Shown here in pieces: positions 17,210-26,935 of a DNA stretch of 64,000 nucleotides. Position 1 is the stretch's first letter. Every line of letters starts with the position of its first letter. The notes below the pieces were generated by a model. It worked only from the letters and a program-made list of their open reading frames with translations, was not told where the DNA came from and did no database searches. The DNA is from CBDHDJ01 sp965261645. Lineage in GTDB: Bacteria; Pseudomonadota; Alphaproteobacteria; SHVV01. Made by a program: the position numbers and the translations under genes. The stretch is taken from assembly GCA_965261645.1 (NCBI GenBank), contig CBDHDJ010000004.1, positions 1,612,001 to 1,676,000 of the forward strand. The letters are read 5' to 3'.

Positions 17210-18381
17210 ACGATGGGGTGGACGCCCCTCCCGACGGCATCGCGATGTGTCAGGTTGGCGGTGTTGTTAACGCTAAGCGAGGAAGGGGGCGTCCATGGAA
17301 CAGGTTCACATGATCGGGATCGATCTGGCGAAGAACAGCTTTCAGGTGCACGGTGCGCGGGAGGACGGGTCGGTTGCGTTCCGTAAGAAGCTGAGCCGGG
17401 CGAAGCTGTTGGACTTTGTGGCTGCGCAGCCACGCTGCACGGTGGCGATGGAGGCGTGCGGTGGCGCGCACCATTGGGGCCGGGAGATCGGCAGGCTCGG
17501 CCATGCAGTGCGACTGGTCCCGCCGATCTACGTCAAAGCGTATGTGAAGCGGCAGAAGAACGATGCGTCGGACGCGGAGGCGATCTGCGAGGCGTCGTCG
17601 CGCCCGACCATGCGCTTTGTGGCTGTGAAGACGGAGGAACAGCAGGCTCGGGGCATGCTGTTCCGGACGCGCGATCTTCTGGTGCGCCAGCGCACCCAGA
17701 CGATCAATGCGCTGCGCGGCCATCTGGCGGAGTTCGGTGTCGTTGCCCCGCAGGGGCCGGCTCATGTCGGCCGGCTGGCCTCGGCGCTTGAGGGACCGGC
17801 TTCGGGGTTGCCGGAAGCGGTCCGCGAGCTGGGTGGCCTTCTGCTTGAGCAGATCGCCGCCCTCAATTCGAAGATTGCGGGCCTGGAGAGGGAGGTCCAC
17901 GTGAGTGCACGGCAGGATGAGGAGGCGAGGCGCCTGATGAGCGTGCCGGGGATCGGACCGATCAGCGCGATGGCGATCCAGGCCTTCGCACCGCCGATGG
18001 AGAGTTTCCGGCGCGGCCGCGACTTCTCCGCTTGGCTCGGCCTCGTGCCGCGCCAGCACACGACCGGCGGCAAGCCGAAGCTGGGCAAGATATCGAAGAT
18101 GGGCCAGCGCGATCTGAGACGGCTCTTGATCACGGGCGCGATGACTGTCGTCCGCTGGGCGGTTCGGCGCGGCGTGACGACGGACCCCTGGCTAGCCGGG
18201 ATGCTGGCGCGCAAGCCGAGGATGCTCGTCGCGGTGGCGCTGGCCAACAGGATGGCGCGCATCGTCTGGGCGCTGATGACGAAGAAGGAGAGCTACCGGG
18301 CTCCCGCCACCGCCTGAGAGAACGGCGAAGTGCGGGAAGCCGTCGGGGATGTGGGTAGGTCGGAGGACAGGTAAGGGCAAA
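17210..18381 (+). mobile_element. IS110-type insertion sequence, complete copy (ends approximate)
   Basis: IS110 elements lack terminal inverted repeats, so the limits are set where similarity to the truncated neighbour stops (after agggcaaa on both 3' sides) and where the unique 5' leader begins. The leader contains a 10-bp stem (17219-17228 with 17286-17295). Confidence 0.55.
17295..18317 (+). CDS. IS110-type transposase (DEDD recombinase)
   Basis: 340 residues, full length. The N-terminal RuvC-like DEDD domain starts with MIGIDLAKNSFQVHG (first Asp), has VAMEACGGAHHWGRE (Glu) and KNDASDAEAICEASSRPTMR (Asp pair). The C-terminal transposase_20 domain has VPGIGPISAMAIQAFAPPM and the serine region GRDFSAWLGLVPRQHTTGGK. 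Members use a bridge or seeker RNA from their non-coding ends. Start ATG 17295 lies within a stem-loop arm. Confidence 0.92.
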   Translation: MEQVHMIGIDLAKNSFQVHGAREDGSVAFRKKLSRAKLLDFVAAQPRCTVAMEACGGAHHWGREIGRLGHAVRLVPPIYVKAYVKRQKNDASDAEAICEASSRPTMRFVAVKTEEQQARGMLFRTRDLLVRQRTQTINALRGHLAEFGVVAPQGPAHVGRLASALEGPASGLPEAVRELGGLLLEQIAALNSKIAGLEREVHVSARQDEEARRLMSVPGIGPISAMAIQAFAPPMESFRRGRDFSAWLGLVPRQHTTGGKPKLGKISKMGQRDLRRLLITGAMTVVRWAVRRGVTTDPWLAGMLARKPRMLVAVALANRMARIVWALMTKKESYRAPATA

Positions 18382-18794
18382 GGTCAACGAGACCGGGTCG
18401 GGAAAACCAGATTTTGACCGCAGGGCTCCTAAGCTCGCGCAAACGAATTGGACCCGATCCGCGTACTTCCATACGGGCCCTGCGGCAACTGAACCGCCGC
18501 ACTTGATGAGGCCGGATAGACGACAGCACCTGACCGCATGTTCCGAGCCGTTCGAAGAAATGCTTGCATCACCGGGGCGTCCATAGACGGTCAATCGAGA
18601 CGGGATCGGGAAAACCAGCGGTGGGTCAAGGGGCTTTCAAGCCCGCAAAATTGATCTTGGACCCGGTCTGCACATCTCCATACGGGCCTGCGGCGTCAAA
18701 CCAGCCGCATCATGAGGCCGGACAGATGACCGCACCTGACCACATGCCCCAAGACGTTCAAAGAAATGCTTGCATCAACGGAGGCGTCCATAGA
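18382..18794 (+). repeat. Tandem imperfect repeat, two units of about 206 bp
   Basis: Unit 1 (18382-18588) and unit 2 (18589-18794) share ggtcaa-cgagac, tcgggaaaaccag, tccatacgggcc, atgaggccgga, gacagcacctgaccgcatg or a close variant, and the end gaagaaatgcttgcatca...ggcgtccatag. No open frame is conserved. They fill the space between the IS110 3' flank and the IS21 copy 2 end. The closing ggcgtccat equals the sequence at the IS110 start codon, so an IS110-related non-coding RNA or end structure is plausible. Confidence 0.7.
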
Positions 18795-18952
18795 TGACCC
18801 CCCTGAGCGGCACGGCGGAGGTTGTCCCGGTAGTCAATAGGGGGGACCCGCGCGGCTTCGTGTAGCGCCCTGCGCTACGCGGAGCGAAGCCGCGTGGGGG
18901 GTGCCTGTTGGCCCACCGGGGCAACCGGGCCGCAGGCACGGCCGGCGCAGGC

Positions 18953-19681
18953 TCAGGAGCGGTTCTTGAAGCGCCAGCTCTCGTTGCCGGTCTCGATGAT
19001 CTCGCAATGATGGGTGAGACGGTCGAGCAGCGCGGTGGTCATCTTGGGGTCGCCGAAGACGGATGGCCATTCGCCGAAGGCGAGGTTGGTGGTGATGACG
19101 ATCGAAGTGCGCTCGTAGAGCCGGCTCATGAGGTGGAAGAGCAGCTGCCCGCCGGCCTGAGCGAAGGGCAGGTAGCCGAGTTCGTCGAGGATGACGAAGT
19201 TGCGTCGGACGAGCTGGTCTGCGGTGCGGCCCTGGCGCCCGGCACGGAGTTCGGCCTCGAGGTGGTTGACCAGGTCGACGACGTTGTAGCAGCGGCCGCG
19301 TGCGCCCTTTCGGATGCAGGACCGCGCGATGGCGATGGCGAGATGGGTCTTGCCGGTGCCGGTGCCGCCAACGAGCACGATGTTGCGCTTGCCCTCCAGG
19401 AAGCCGCCGCCGGCGAGCTCCTGGATCAGGGGCTCGTTGACCGGCGAGGCGACGAAGTCGAAGTCGGCCAGCTCCTTGGCCGTCGGCAGCCTGGCGGACG
19501 CCATCTGGTACTTGATGGAGCGCGCCTGCTTATCGGCGATCTCGACCTGCAGCAGCGTACCGATGATCTGCTGCACCGGATGGCGGCGCTTGAGCCCGTT
19601 GGCGAGGGTGTCGTCGTAGGCGGCGCGCATGCCTGCGAGCTTCAGCGCCGTCATCATCGCCAGCACCTCATGACGCTCCAT
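18953..19681 (-). CDS. istB: IS21 helper ATPase IstB, copy 2
   Basis: 242 residues from ATG 19681, overlapping the istA stop. Walker A LVGGTGTGKTHLAIAIARSC, Walker B FVILDELGYLPFAQAGGQLL and TSIVITTNLAFGEWPSVFGD are all present, so the ATPase is intact although its partner istA is broken. It differs clearly from the copy at 14907. Confidence 0.92.
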   Translation of the reverse strand: MERHEVLAMMTALKLAGMRAAYDDTLANGLKRRHPVQQIIGTLLQVEIADKQARSIKYQMASARLPTAKELADFDFVASPVNEPLIQELAGGGFLEGKRNIVLVGGTGTGKTHLAIAIARSCIRKGARGRCYNVVDLVNHLEAELRAGRQGRTADQLVRRNFVILDELGYLPFAQAGGQLLFHLMSRLYERTSIVITTNLAFGEWPSVFGDPKMTTALLDRLTHHCEIIETGNESWRFKNRS

Positions 19682-21053
19682 GACCGGCCTCCCTCAGGCT
19701 GTCATAGCGCTGGCAATCGGCAAGCGGCTGGTGACGGAGTTGCAGGCCCTCGGGCGTCGGGATGGTTGCCGGTGGTGCCGGCTCGCGCTGCCGGGCGAGG
19801 ATGTTGAGCACGACGTCGGCTCTGCAGGCGCCGCAGTCGAGCGCCTCGGCACAGGCCGCCTCGACCGCCTCCAGTCCGTCCTCCAGCACGGCCGCGAGCA
19901 CCTTGACGAACTGCCGGTCGCCGTCGTCGTGGCCCGCGAGCCAGGTTCGCAGGCGGCCGAGCGCGTTGGGTAACTGCCAGCCCTTGAAGGGCGCGCCATG
20001 GCGCAGCGCGCCGGGCTTCCTCGTCAGGATCGGCACGTAGTGCCACGGATCGTGGGCGACCTGGCCGCGCCCGAAGCTCCGGGGATGCTCGGCGACGATC
20101 TCACCGTCCTGGCGGATGGCGATCCGATCGGCATAGGCCCGCACGTCCACCGGTCGCCCCACCGCGCGTGCCGCGACGCTGTACTGGTTGTTGTCGAAGC
20201 GCACCAGACAGGTCTTGGAAACCGCTACCTCAGTGGCATGGAAGCCGTCGAAGGGGCCGCGGTACGCCATCAGGAAGGGCCGCTCCTCCTCGAACACCTG
20301 CCACACCGTCTTGCCCGGGATCGTCGGATGCGGCCGCTTCTTGGCGTCCTCGATGCACCGATCCATCAGCCACTCGTTGATCTCGGCGTAGGACCGGCCC
20401 CGCGGGCTGGGCACGAACAGGCGGCCGCGAACGTCACCCACCTGCCTCTCGACCTGCCCCTTCTCCCAGCCAGCCCCTGGCGTGCACGCCACAGGCTCCA
20501 CCAGATGGTGCGAACACATCTCCTGGAAGCGGCGGTTGTAGTCCCGCTTCTTGCCCACGAACACCGTGCTCACCGCCGTCTTCATGTTGTCCTAGATGCC
20601 TCGCCGGCAGACCCCGCCGAAGAAGCAGAAGGCGCGCTCATGCGCCTCGAACACCATCTCCTGGCTCTCGCGCGGGAAGATCTGAACCAGCTGCATCCGG
20701 CTGTAGCAGAGCCGCATGTGCGCCGCCTTTACCCTGGTCGTCACACCCGACAGGCGCGCGTACTCGTGGCTCCAGTCGAACTGGTAGGCCTCGCCGGGAT
20801 CGAAGCTCAGCGGCACAAAGGCCTGCGACGGTGACAACAGCCGCCACCGGCGCCGCCAGGCCCTGGCATAGCGGCGCACCGCGTCATAGCCGCCGCCATA
20901 GCCCAGAGACGCAAGGTCTTCATGAATCCGCAGAAGAGACAGCCGATCCTTGCGTGCCTTCTTCTCGTTGGCCTCCAGTTGGCGCTCGAGCTCCTCCACC
21001 CACGGCCCCAGCTTCGGCATCGGCTGGATCTTGCGCTCGTAGCTGAACAAGGT
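19668..21053 (-). pseudogene. IS21 transposase IstA, copy 2, N-terminally truncated with an internal stop
   Basis: The frame covers MPKLGPWVEELERQLEANEK through the DDE core (AYQFDWSHEYARL, ACTPGAGWEKGQVERQVGDV) to the end at 19668. The helix-turn-helix N-terminus is missing because IS256-like sequence begins at about 21054. A TAG (20592-20594) interrupts GVCRRGI-stop-DNMKTAVS in frame, where the family has Tyr (TAC to TAG). Two independent lesions make it a pseudogene. Confidence 0.85.
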
Positions 21054-22503
21054 GATCGTGTCCCGGCGCGTGGTGTAAGAGCGTTGCGCTCTACGCGGCT
21101 CCCGGCGGGTAGGGCCGGGACGTTCAGGCTGCCACGGTGGGCAGCGTGATGGGGACACCATCGCTCAGCGGAGCGATTGATTCCAGCGTCATGTATCTCC
21201 TTGAGACGGCCCACTCATCGTTCTGCTCGAGAAGGATAGCGCCGACGAGCCGTGTGATGGCGGCTTCGTTGGGAAAGATACCGACGACGTTGGTGCGACG
21301 CTTGACCTCGGCATGGAGCCGTTCGATCGGGTTTGTGGAGTGCAATTTCTGGCGGTGCTCCTTGGGGAAAGTCTATGTAGGCGAGGACGTCGTGCTCGGC
21401 TTCGTCCATGAGAACTGCCAGCTTGGGCACCTTGGGCCTGAGCTGGTAGGCGACCTGGCGCCACTGGACCTTCGCGCTGTCGGCGTCCTCCTGGGCGAAG
21501 GCGGTGGCGACGAAGGCGGAGACGACGCGCCGGCCCTGGCGGCCGGCATGGGCCAGCAGGTTGCGGGCGGAGTGCACGCGGCAGCGCTGCCATGTGGCGC
21601 CGAGGATCCGGCTCGCGGCGGCCTTCAGGCCCTTGTGGTCGTCGGAGATCACCAGCTTCACGCCGCGCAGCCCGCGCCGGGCCAGCGAGCGCAGGAACTC
21701 GGTCCAGAAGGTCTCGGCCTCCGACGCGCCGATCGCCACGCCCAGGACCTCGCGGCGGCCTTGGTCCTTGACGGCCACAGCCACGGTCACCGCGACCGAG
21801 ACGATGCGTCCGGTCTGGCGCACCTTCACGTAGGTGGCGTCGAGCCACAGATAGGGCCAGTCGCCCTCCAGCGGTCGATCGAGGAAGCCGTTGACCTTAT
21901 CGTCGATCTCGCCGCACAGCCTGGAGACCTGGCTCTTGGAGGCGCCCGACATCCCCATCGCCTGAACCAGATCGTCGACCGAGCGGGTCGACACCCCCTG
22001 GATGTAGGCCTCCTGGATCACCGCAGCCAGCGCCTTCTCGGCCATCCGCCGCGGCTCCAGGAAGCCCGGGAAGTAGCTTCCCTTCCTCAGCTTCGGGATC
22101 TTCAGCTCCACCGTGCCGGCCCGCGTCTCCCAGGACCGGTCGCGGTAGCCGTTGCGATGGGTGATACGATCCGCCGAGCGCTCGCCGTGCCCGGCGCCGG
22201 TCAGGCCCTCAACCTCCAGTGCCATCAGCCGCTCGGCCGTGAAGCCGATCATCTCGCGAAGCAGATCGGCATCGGAGCTCTTCTCCAAAAGCGCGCGCAG
22301 GGTCATCATGTCCTGGGTCATCGTGGTTCTCCTTCGGGTCAGGTTGGTTTGCACTAGCCCAACCCTAAACCGGAACCGCGATGGCCTCCGCTGTGGATAG
22401 CCGGCTTGCCTACGCCAGACTCTCGGCGGTCGCTACGGCAAGCCGCCTACCCACAGCTAACAGAGGCTCCAACAACTCCTACACCACGTCCTGGGACACG
22501 ACC
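21054..22503 (-). mobile_element. IS256-type insertion sequence
   Basis: Ends are related inverted repeats: gatcgtgtcccggcgcgtgg at 21054 and, inverted, taCACCACgtcctgggacacgac to about 22503. No matching 8-bp duplication is visible, consistent with rearrangement against IS21 copy 2. It carries one transposase gene that has a frameshift. Confidence 0.7.
21124..22321 (-). pseudogene. IS256-type (Mutator-like) transposase, frameshifted
   Basis: ATG 22321, after AGGAGAACC, opens MTQDMMTLRALLEKSSDADL. The Mutator-family core is present (YLWLDATYVKVRQTGRIVSV, LVISDDHKGLKAAASRIL, TWQRCRVHSARNLLAHAGRQ). At YIDFP the frame shifts: one extra base in the G run at 21364-21367 (plus strand) moves the C-terminus KEHRQKLHSTNPIERLHAEV...RRTNVVGIFP into another phase ending at 21124. 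Removing one base restores a full-length protein. Confidence 0.85.
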
Positions 22504-23181
22504 GGTCCATGTCGCTGCCTCCCTTGACCGCCTAGTCTGAATGGTTCAACTGGTTGTACGTGTGCGTAATTTAACTGGATCGACGTTGAATCTAAACAAG
22601 TTCGGAACAGCGATCAGGTTCCGTCGCGATCGGGAATTACAATATCTTGGACGCTGTGATCTTCGATCGGGATTTCCCCGGCGCGGCCTTTCAAAGGGCT
22701 TCAATCGAATCAAATGATCAGGCGCAACGGTGAGCGGGCTCATTTTTGATGCGCAACGTCATTGGTTTTCTAGCGACGGACGCCTGATGGGTGCCAGCAT
22801 AAGGCGATAACCCAGTGCCCACCTTCGTTCTGTCGTGCCCACCACTCCCGACCATTCCGTCGGTCGGAAGGGCCTTGCCGCGCGTCTGACCCGGACCGGT
22901 CGTTCGGTGGACTAAAAGGCTCCTTGGGTGTGTACTTAGGCTCCGCGTTAGCGCCGTTACGGGCCAGATGCTGGAGAATGTCCCGACTCCCCTGCCGGAG
23001 AGTGCGATCAAGGAAGCAGCCCGGGGGCTCGCCGCCGGTCAGGCGTGAACGGCGCCCCATGACGCTGGCGCTGAACGACCGATTCCGACCCCACGCGGAC
23101 GTGGGACATGCGCAGCAGACAGATTTGAACTAAGCTCGCGACCTGACATGAATCCGGGGCACGGCAAGCGGAGGCACGAGG
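22504..23181. other. 680-bp region without a supported gene
   Basis: A protein-like stretch, NVPTPLPESAIKEAARGLAA, ends at TGA 23046-23048 on the plus strand and could be the tail of a deleted gene; it is not identified. The stretch cgaccgattccgaccccacg near 23078 resembles a common intergenic repeat. The promoter of the following Rieske gene must be here but no clear match was seen. Confidence 0.35.
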
Positions 23182-24435
23182 ATGAGCGAACGTAAGGAAG
23201 CGATTTGGCCAGCGGCGGATTTCAGCCGCGTTCCCTTCGTCGTGTTCACCGATCAGGACGTGTTCGACCGCGAACAGGCGCGCGTCTTCCACGGACCGGT
23301 TTGGTGCTATCTCGCGCTGGAGGCGGAACTCCCGAACCCGGGCGATTATGTCAATACCTATCTCGGCAACACAGGAGTCGTGGTGACGAAGGACGAGAAT
23401 GGCGACATCCATGCCTTCGTGAACCGCTGCGCCCACCGCGGAACGACTCTGGTGCGCGATCTCTCAGGCCACGCCAAGGACTTCACCTGCATCTATCACC
23501 ACTGGTGCTATGACCTGAAGGGCAACCTCATCGGCGTGCCCTTCGAGCGCGGCATGAACGGCCAAGGCGGCATGCCGGAGAGTTTCGACAAGGCCGACCA
23601 CGGGCTCACGACGCTCAACCTCGCCACCTACAAGGGTGTCATCTTCGGCTCATTCGATCCCGACGTGGAGCCGTTCGAGGCGTACGCCGGTCCGCGGGCG
23701 CTCGAGTTTCTCGATGGCATGTTCGCCCGGCCGGTCGAGATTCTCGGCTACTGGCGCCAGCGCATGCCATCGAACTGGAAGCTCTATTACGAGAACCTGA
23801 ACGATGCGTACCACGCGGGATTGCTGCATCAGTTCCAGGCCAGCACCGGGATCTTCCGCAACACCCAGGAAGGCGGCGCCATCATGGATGAGCACAAGCG
23901 CCACATGATGACGTGGAGCCTGGGCGACAGCGACGACGAGGAAACCATCGCAGAGGGTTACGCTGACATCGGCGTCTACGACGCCAAGTTCACGCTCGAG
24001 GATCCTGGCGTGGTCGATTTTTTCGACGAGTTGGGCGACCGGCGCACCACCATCTTCATGTCGCTGTTTCCGAGCATCTATTTCCAGCGCATCTCGAATA
24101 CCCTGGCGACGCGCCAAATCCGCCCCAAAAATCCGAACGAGTTCGAGCTCTACTGGACCGTCTTCGGCTACCAGGACGACGATGCGAAAATCCGCGCCAT
24201 GCGCATGAAGCAGTCCAATATGATCGGTCCGGGCGGGCTGATCTCGATGGAGGACGGCGAATCGGGCGTTCTCGGCCAGCGCGCGCTCGTCGGCTACGAC
24301 GAGGGCCATTCGGTCATCGAAATGGGTGGTACCGGCCCGATCGAAGACCAATACCACATGATGCACGAAACCTCGGTCCGCGGCTTCTGGCAGTACTACG
24401 CCAAACTGATGGGTTGGACGCCCGAGAATAGCTGA
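23182..24435 (+). CDS. Rieske-type aromatic ring-hydroxylating dioxygenase, alpha subunit
   Basis: 417 residues. The Rieske [2Fe-2S] ligands follow CxH-x17-CxxH: Cys83, His85 in NRCAHRGTTL, Cys103, His106 in FTCIYHHWCY. The catalytic iron site is ENLNDAYHAGLLHQF with Asp208, His211 and His216, and a third carboxylate probably in SMEDGESG. It hydroxylates an aromatic ring using electrons from a ferredoxin and reductase; no such partners and no beta subunit are nearby. Style resembles anthranilate-type enzymes, but the substrate is unproven. A paralogue starts at 50437. Confidence 0.9.
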   Translation: MSERKEAIWPAADFSRVPFVVFTDQDVFDREQARVFHGPVWCYLALEAELPNPGDYVNTYLGNTGVVVTKDENGDIHAFVNRCAHRGTTLVRDLSGHAKDFTCIYHHWCYDLKGNLIGVPFERGMNGQGGMPESFDKADHGLTTLNLATYKGVIFGSFDPDVEPFEAYAGPRALEFLDGMFARPVEILGYWRQRMPSNWKLYYENLNDAYHAGLLHQFQASTGIFRNTQEGGAIMDEHKRHMMTWSLGDSDDEETIAEGYADIGVYDAKFTLEDPGVVDFFDELGDRRTTIFMSLFPSIYFQRISNTLATRQIRPKNPNEFELYWTVFGYQDDDAKIRAMRMKQSNMIGPGGLISMEDGESGVLGQRALVGYDEGHSVIEMGGTGPIEDQYHMMHETSVRGFWQYYAKLMGWTPENS

Positions 24436-24655
24436 AAACCATATCGGCCACGGGCCAGCGGCGGATAGCGGCGATCTGGCGGCATCATGAGCGATCCTGA
24501 CCCGAGGCCGTCCGCGGCGGCCCAACCCTCGGCCGCCGCCAGGCGCGCATTCGCCGGCAACGATGTAATATAGATCTCCGGCCGCCAATGGGCCTGCCCC
24601 GTGCCGCGGGCGCGGAGGGCTATGCCGAGGTTCTTGCCGGTCGCGGGAGGAGACA

Positions 24656-25264
24656 ATGAAACTCTACTACGTACCCAGTTCAAGCTCGCTTTATGCGCAC
24701 ATAGTGTTGCGGGAAGCCGGATTCGATTTCGAATTGGAGAAGGTCGATCTCGCGACGAAGAAAACATCGGACGGGGCCGACCTCAAGTCCGTGAATCCCA
24801 AGGCCTGTGTCCCAACCCTCGTGCTCGACAGCGGTGAAGTTCTGACCGAGGGCATGGCGATCGTTCAACTCCTTGCCGATCAGAAGCCCGGGGCCAATCT
24901 CGCGCCCCAAGCCGGCACAATGGATCGGCACCGGGTCAATGAATGGTTGTCGTTCCTGTCATCGGAGCTCGATCGGGGAATACAGCCCCTGTTTATCTAT
25001 CCGGACCTGTCCGATGAGAGCCGCGCAAAGGTGATCGCGCGCGTCGAGACGCGGCTCGACTATCTCGACGACCGGCTGAAGGACAAGGCGTATCTATCGG
25101 GCGACACCTTCACCATCGCCGATGCCTACTGCTTCACGATCCTCAACTGGACGAATTTCCTGAACATCGATCTGGGGCGTTGGCCCAACGCCAAGCAGTA
25201 TTACGACGGCATTGCCGCGCGGCCGAAGGTCCAGGAGACTCTTCAAGTTGAAGCTGCGGCGTGA
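24656..25264 (+). CDS. Glutathione S-transferase (beta-class-like)
   Basis: 202 residues; GGGAGGAG precedes ATG 24656. Thioredoxin-fold N-domain (MKLYYVPSSSSLYAHIVLRE, NPKACVPTLVL with the cis-Pro, LTEGMAIVQLLAD binding glutathione) and helical C-domain (FTIADAYCFTILNW with the N-capping Asp). Bacterial beta-class enzymes have Cys10; here residue 10 is Ser in PSSSS, so chemistry may rely on Ser. It lies 220 bp after the Rieske gene and could conjugate or isomerise an aromatic product. Confidence 0.88.
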   Translation: MKLYYVPSSSSLYAHIVLREAGFDFELEKVDLATKKTSDGADLKSVNPKACVPTLVLDSGEVLTEGMAIVQLLADQKPGANLAPQAGTMDRHRVNEWLSFLSSELDRGIQPLFIYPDLSDESRAKVIARVETRLDYLDDRLKDKAYLSGDTFTIADAYCFTILNWTNFLNIDLGRWPNAKQYYDGIAARPKVQETLQVEAAA

Positions 25265-25491
25265 GACGCCGGGCGGCCGCCCGCGTCGCCGCACGGCCTG
25301 GAGTGGGAACTGCCTTGAGCGGGTGGCTTCGCGGCCAATGACACCGCCTTGAGGCATGAAGGCGGCGTGCCAGTCTTCACTCGTTCGTGGCCATTGGCGG
25401 ATACGAGACCTCTCCAGCGCCGCGACGCTGAACGAGTGCCTGCCTTCACGTTCTGCCCCCGCCACCTGGCGCGAGTGCGAGAGCGCCTTAA
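25265..25491. other. Intergenic region before IS1182 copy C
   Basis: No gene or clear site recognised; ends with TTAA at 25488-25491 against the IS inverted repeat. Confidence 0.4.
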
Positions 25492-26935
25492 CAGCCCGTT
25501 GATTAAGTCGGCGCCGTCTGATTCTCTGGTTCCCTGATTTGCAGGGGGATTTGCCGATGGCGATGGGACGGCAGAAGGATGGTCAGGGGGACCTGATGGT
25601 GAGCTGGTCGGAGATGCCGCGCTCTCCGGGTCATGTGTTTTATGACCGCTTGCAGTCGGTGCTGATCGAGGGCGGCTTCGACGCCTTTGCCGAGGCGAGC
25701 TGCCGGCCTTATTACGCGGTCCGGATGGGCGCGCCCTCGGTGCCGCCCGGGCGCTATTTCCGGATGCACCTGGTGGGCTACTTTGAGGGCATCGACAGCG
25801 AGCGCGGTCTGGAGTGGCGCTGCTCGGACTCGCTTTCGCTGCGGGCGTTCCTGCGACTGGGGAGCCGTGATCGGGTACCGGACCATTCCTGGCTGTCACG
25901 GAGCCGCACGCGCCTGCCCCATGAAGTCCACGCGGCGGTCTTCGACTGGGTTCTGGTGCTGATCGCCGAGGCGGGGCTGATCAAGGGCGAGCGCATCGGC
26001 GTCGATGCCTCGACCATGGAGGCCAACGCGGCGCTGCGGAACATCGTGCGGCGCGACAACGGCGAAGGCTACCGGGAGATGCTGGAGCGCCTGGCCCGGG
26101 AAAGCGGGGTCGAGACACCCACGGCCGAGGACCTGGCGCGTCTGGACCGGAAGCGCAAGGGCAAGAAGCTTTCCAACACGGATTGGGTTTCGAAGAGCGA
26201 CCCCGAGGCCAAGATCGCCAAGATGAAGGACGGCACGACGCATCTGGCCTACAAGCCCGAGCACGCGGTGGATCTGGACACCGGCGCGGTGGTGGCGGCC
26301 GAGCTGCACCCGGCCGATGAGGGCGACACCACGACGCTTTCCAAGACCCTGGCGAAGGCCGAGGCAAACCTCGAGGCGGTGGATGCGGCACCGACATCGG
26401 AGGACCCGGCCGAATGCGTCGCCGACAAAGGTTATCACTCACGGGCGGTCTTGAGGGCTCTGAACGACAGTCCCTGGAAGACCCGGATCGCGGCGCCCAA
26501 GCAGACCGGCTTTTCGCGCTGGCACGGTGATGAGGCGGCGCGGCGCGCGGTCACCAATAACCGTGCGCGGCTCAAGTCCGGGGTCGCCCGCGAGGCCTTC
26601 AAGCTGCGCGCCGAGATCGTCGAGCGCTGCTTTGCCCACAACCTCGATCGTGGCGGCATGCGACGAACCTGGCTGCGCGGGCGAGAGAATGTGCACAAGC
26701 GATACCTGCTCCACGTCGCCGGCCACAATCTATCGTTACTGATGCGCCAGCTCATCGGCGCCGGCACCCCGCGGGAGGCCGTGGCGGGCGGATATGGCGG
26801 TATTTTCGTTCTGCTCACGCCCACCGGGGCCATGCTGGTGGCACGGGGGGGCTCGCAAAGCGGCCAGACGGCTTTCGCCGCCGCATTCCTCATCTGGGAG
26901 TGAGAGCCGGAAAAAGCCACTTAATCAACGGGCTG
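25492..26935 (+). mobile_element. IS1182-type insertion sequence, copy C (1444 bp)
   Basis: Opposite orientation to copies A and B, identical length and terminal repeats (25492-25508 and 26919-26935). The right flank CTAA agrees with the preferred target, while the left flank is TTAA, one base different, so the duplication is imperfect. Confidence 0.9.
25557..26903 (+). CDS. IS1182-type transposase, copy C
   Basis: 448 residues from ATG 25557 with CAGGGGG upstream. Nearly identical to copies A and B; it has Ala in AKIAKMKDGTT where A and B have Thr. Intact. Confidence 0.88.
   Translation: MAMGRQKDGQGDLMVSWSEMPRSPGHVFYDRLQSVLIEGGFDAFAEASCRPYYAVRMGAPSVPPGRYFRMHLVGYFEGIDSERGLEWRCSDSLSLRAFLRLGSRDRVPDHSWLSRSRTRLPHEVHAAVFDWVLVLIAEAGLIKGERIGVDASTMEANAALRNIVRRDNGEGYREMLERLARESGVETPTAEDLARLDRKRKGKKLSNTDWVSKSDPEAKIAKMKDGTTHLAYKPEHAVDLDTGAVVAAELHPADEGDTTTLSKTLAKAEANLEAVDAAPTSEDPAECVADKGYHSRAVLRALNDSPWKTRIAAPKQTGFSRWHGDEAARRAVTNNRARLKSGVAREAFKLRAEIVERCFAHNLDRGGMRRTWLRGRENVHKRYLLHVAGHNLSLLMRQLIGAGTPREAVAGGYGGIFVLLTPTGAMLVARGGSQSGQTAFAAAFLIWE

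Larger units (their letters stand above)
18795..21053 (-). mobile_element. IS21-type insertion sequence, copy 2 (truncated, damaged)
   Basis: Left limit tgacccccctgagcgg at 18795. It contains istB, then an istA lacking its N-terminus, which is replaced at about 21054 by an IS256-type end. It is a different IS21 lineage from copy 1. Between 18851 and 18894 lies a strong palindrome (cgcggcttcg pairs with cgaagccgcg, inner gtagcgc with gcgctac), probably part of the element's terminal structure. Confidence 0.7.

Noticed and set aside
18382..18794. CRISPR array
   Set aside because: Only two units of about 206 bp with scattered differences, with no short repeat/spacer pattern and no cas genes.
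19998..20834. 278-codon plus-strand frame over IS21 copy 2 istA
   Set aside because: Antisense to the istA pseudogene; no independent evidence.
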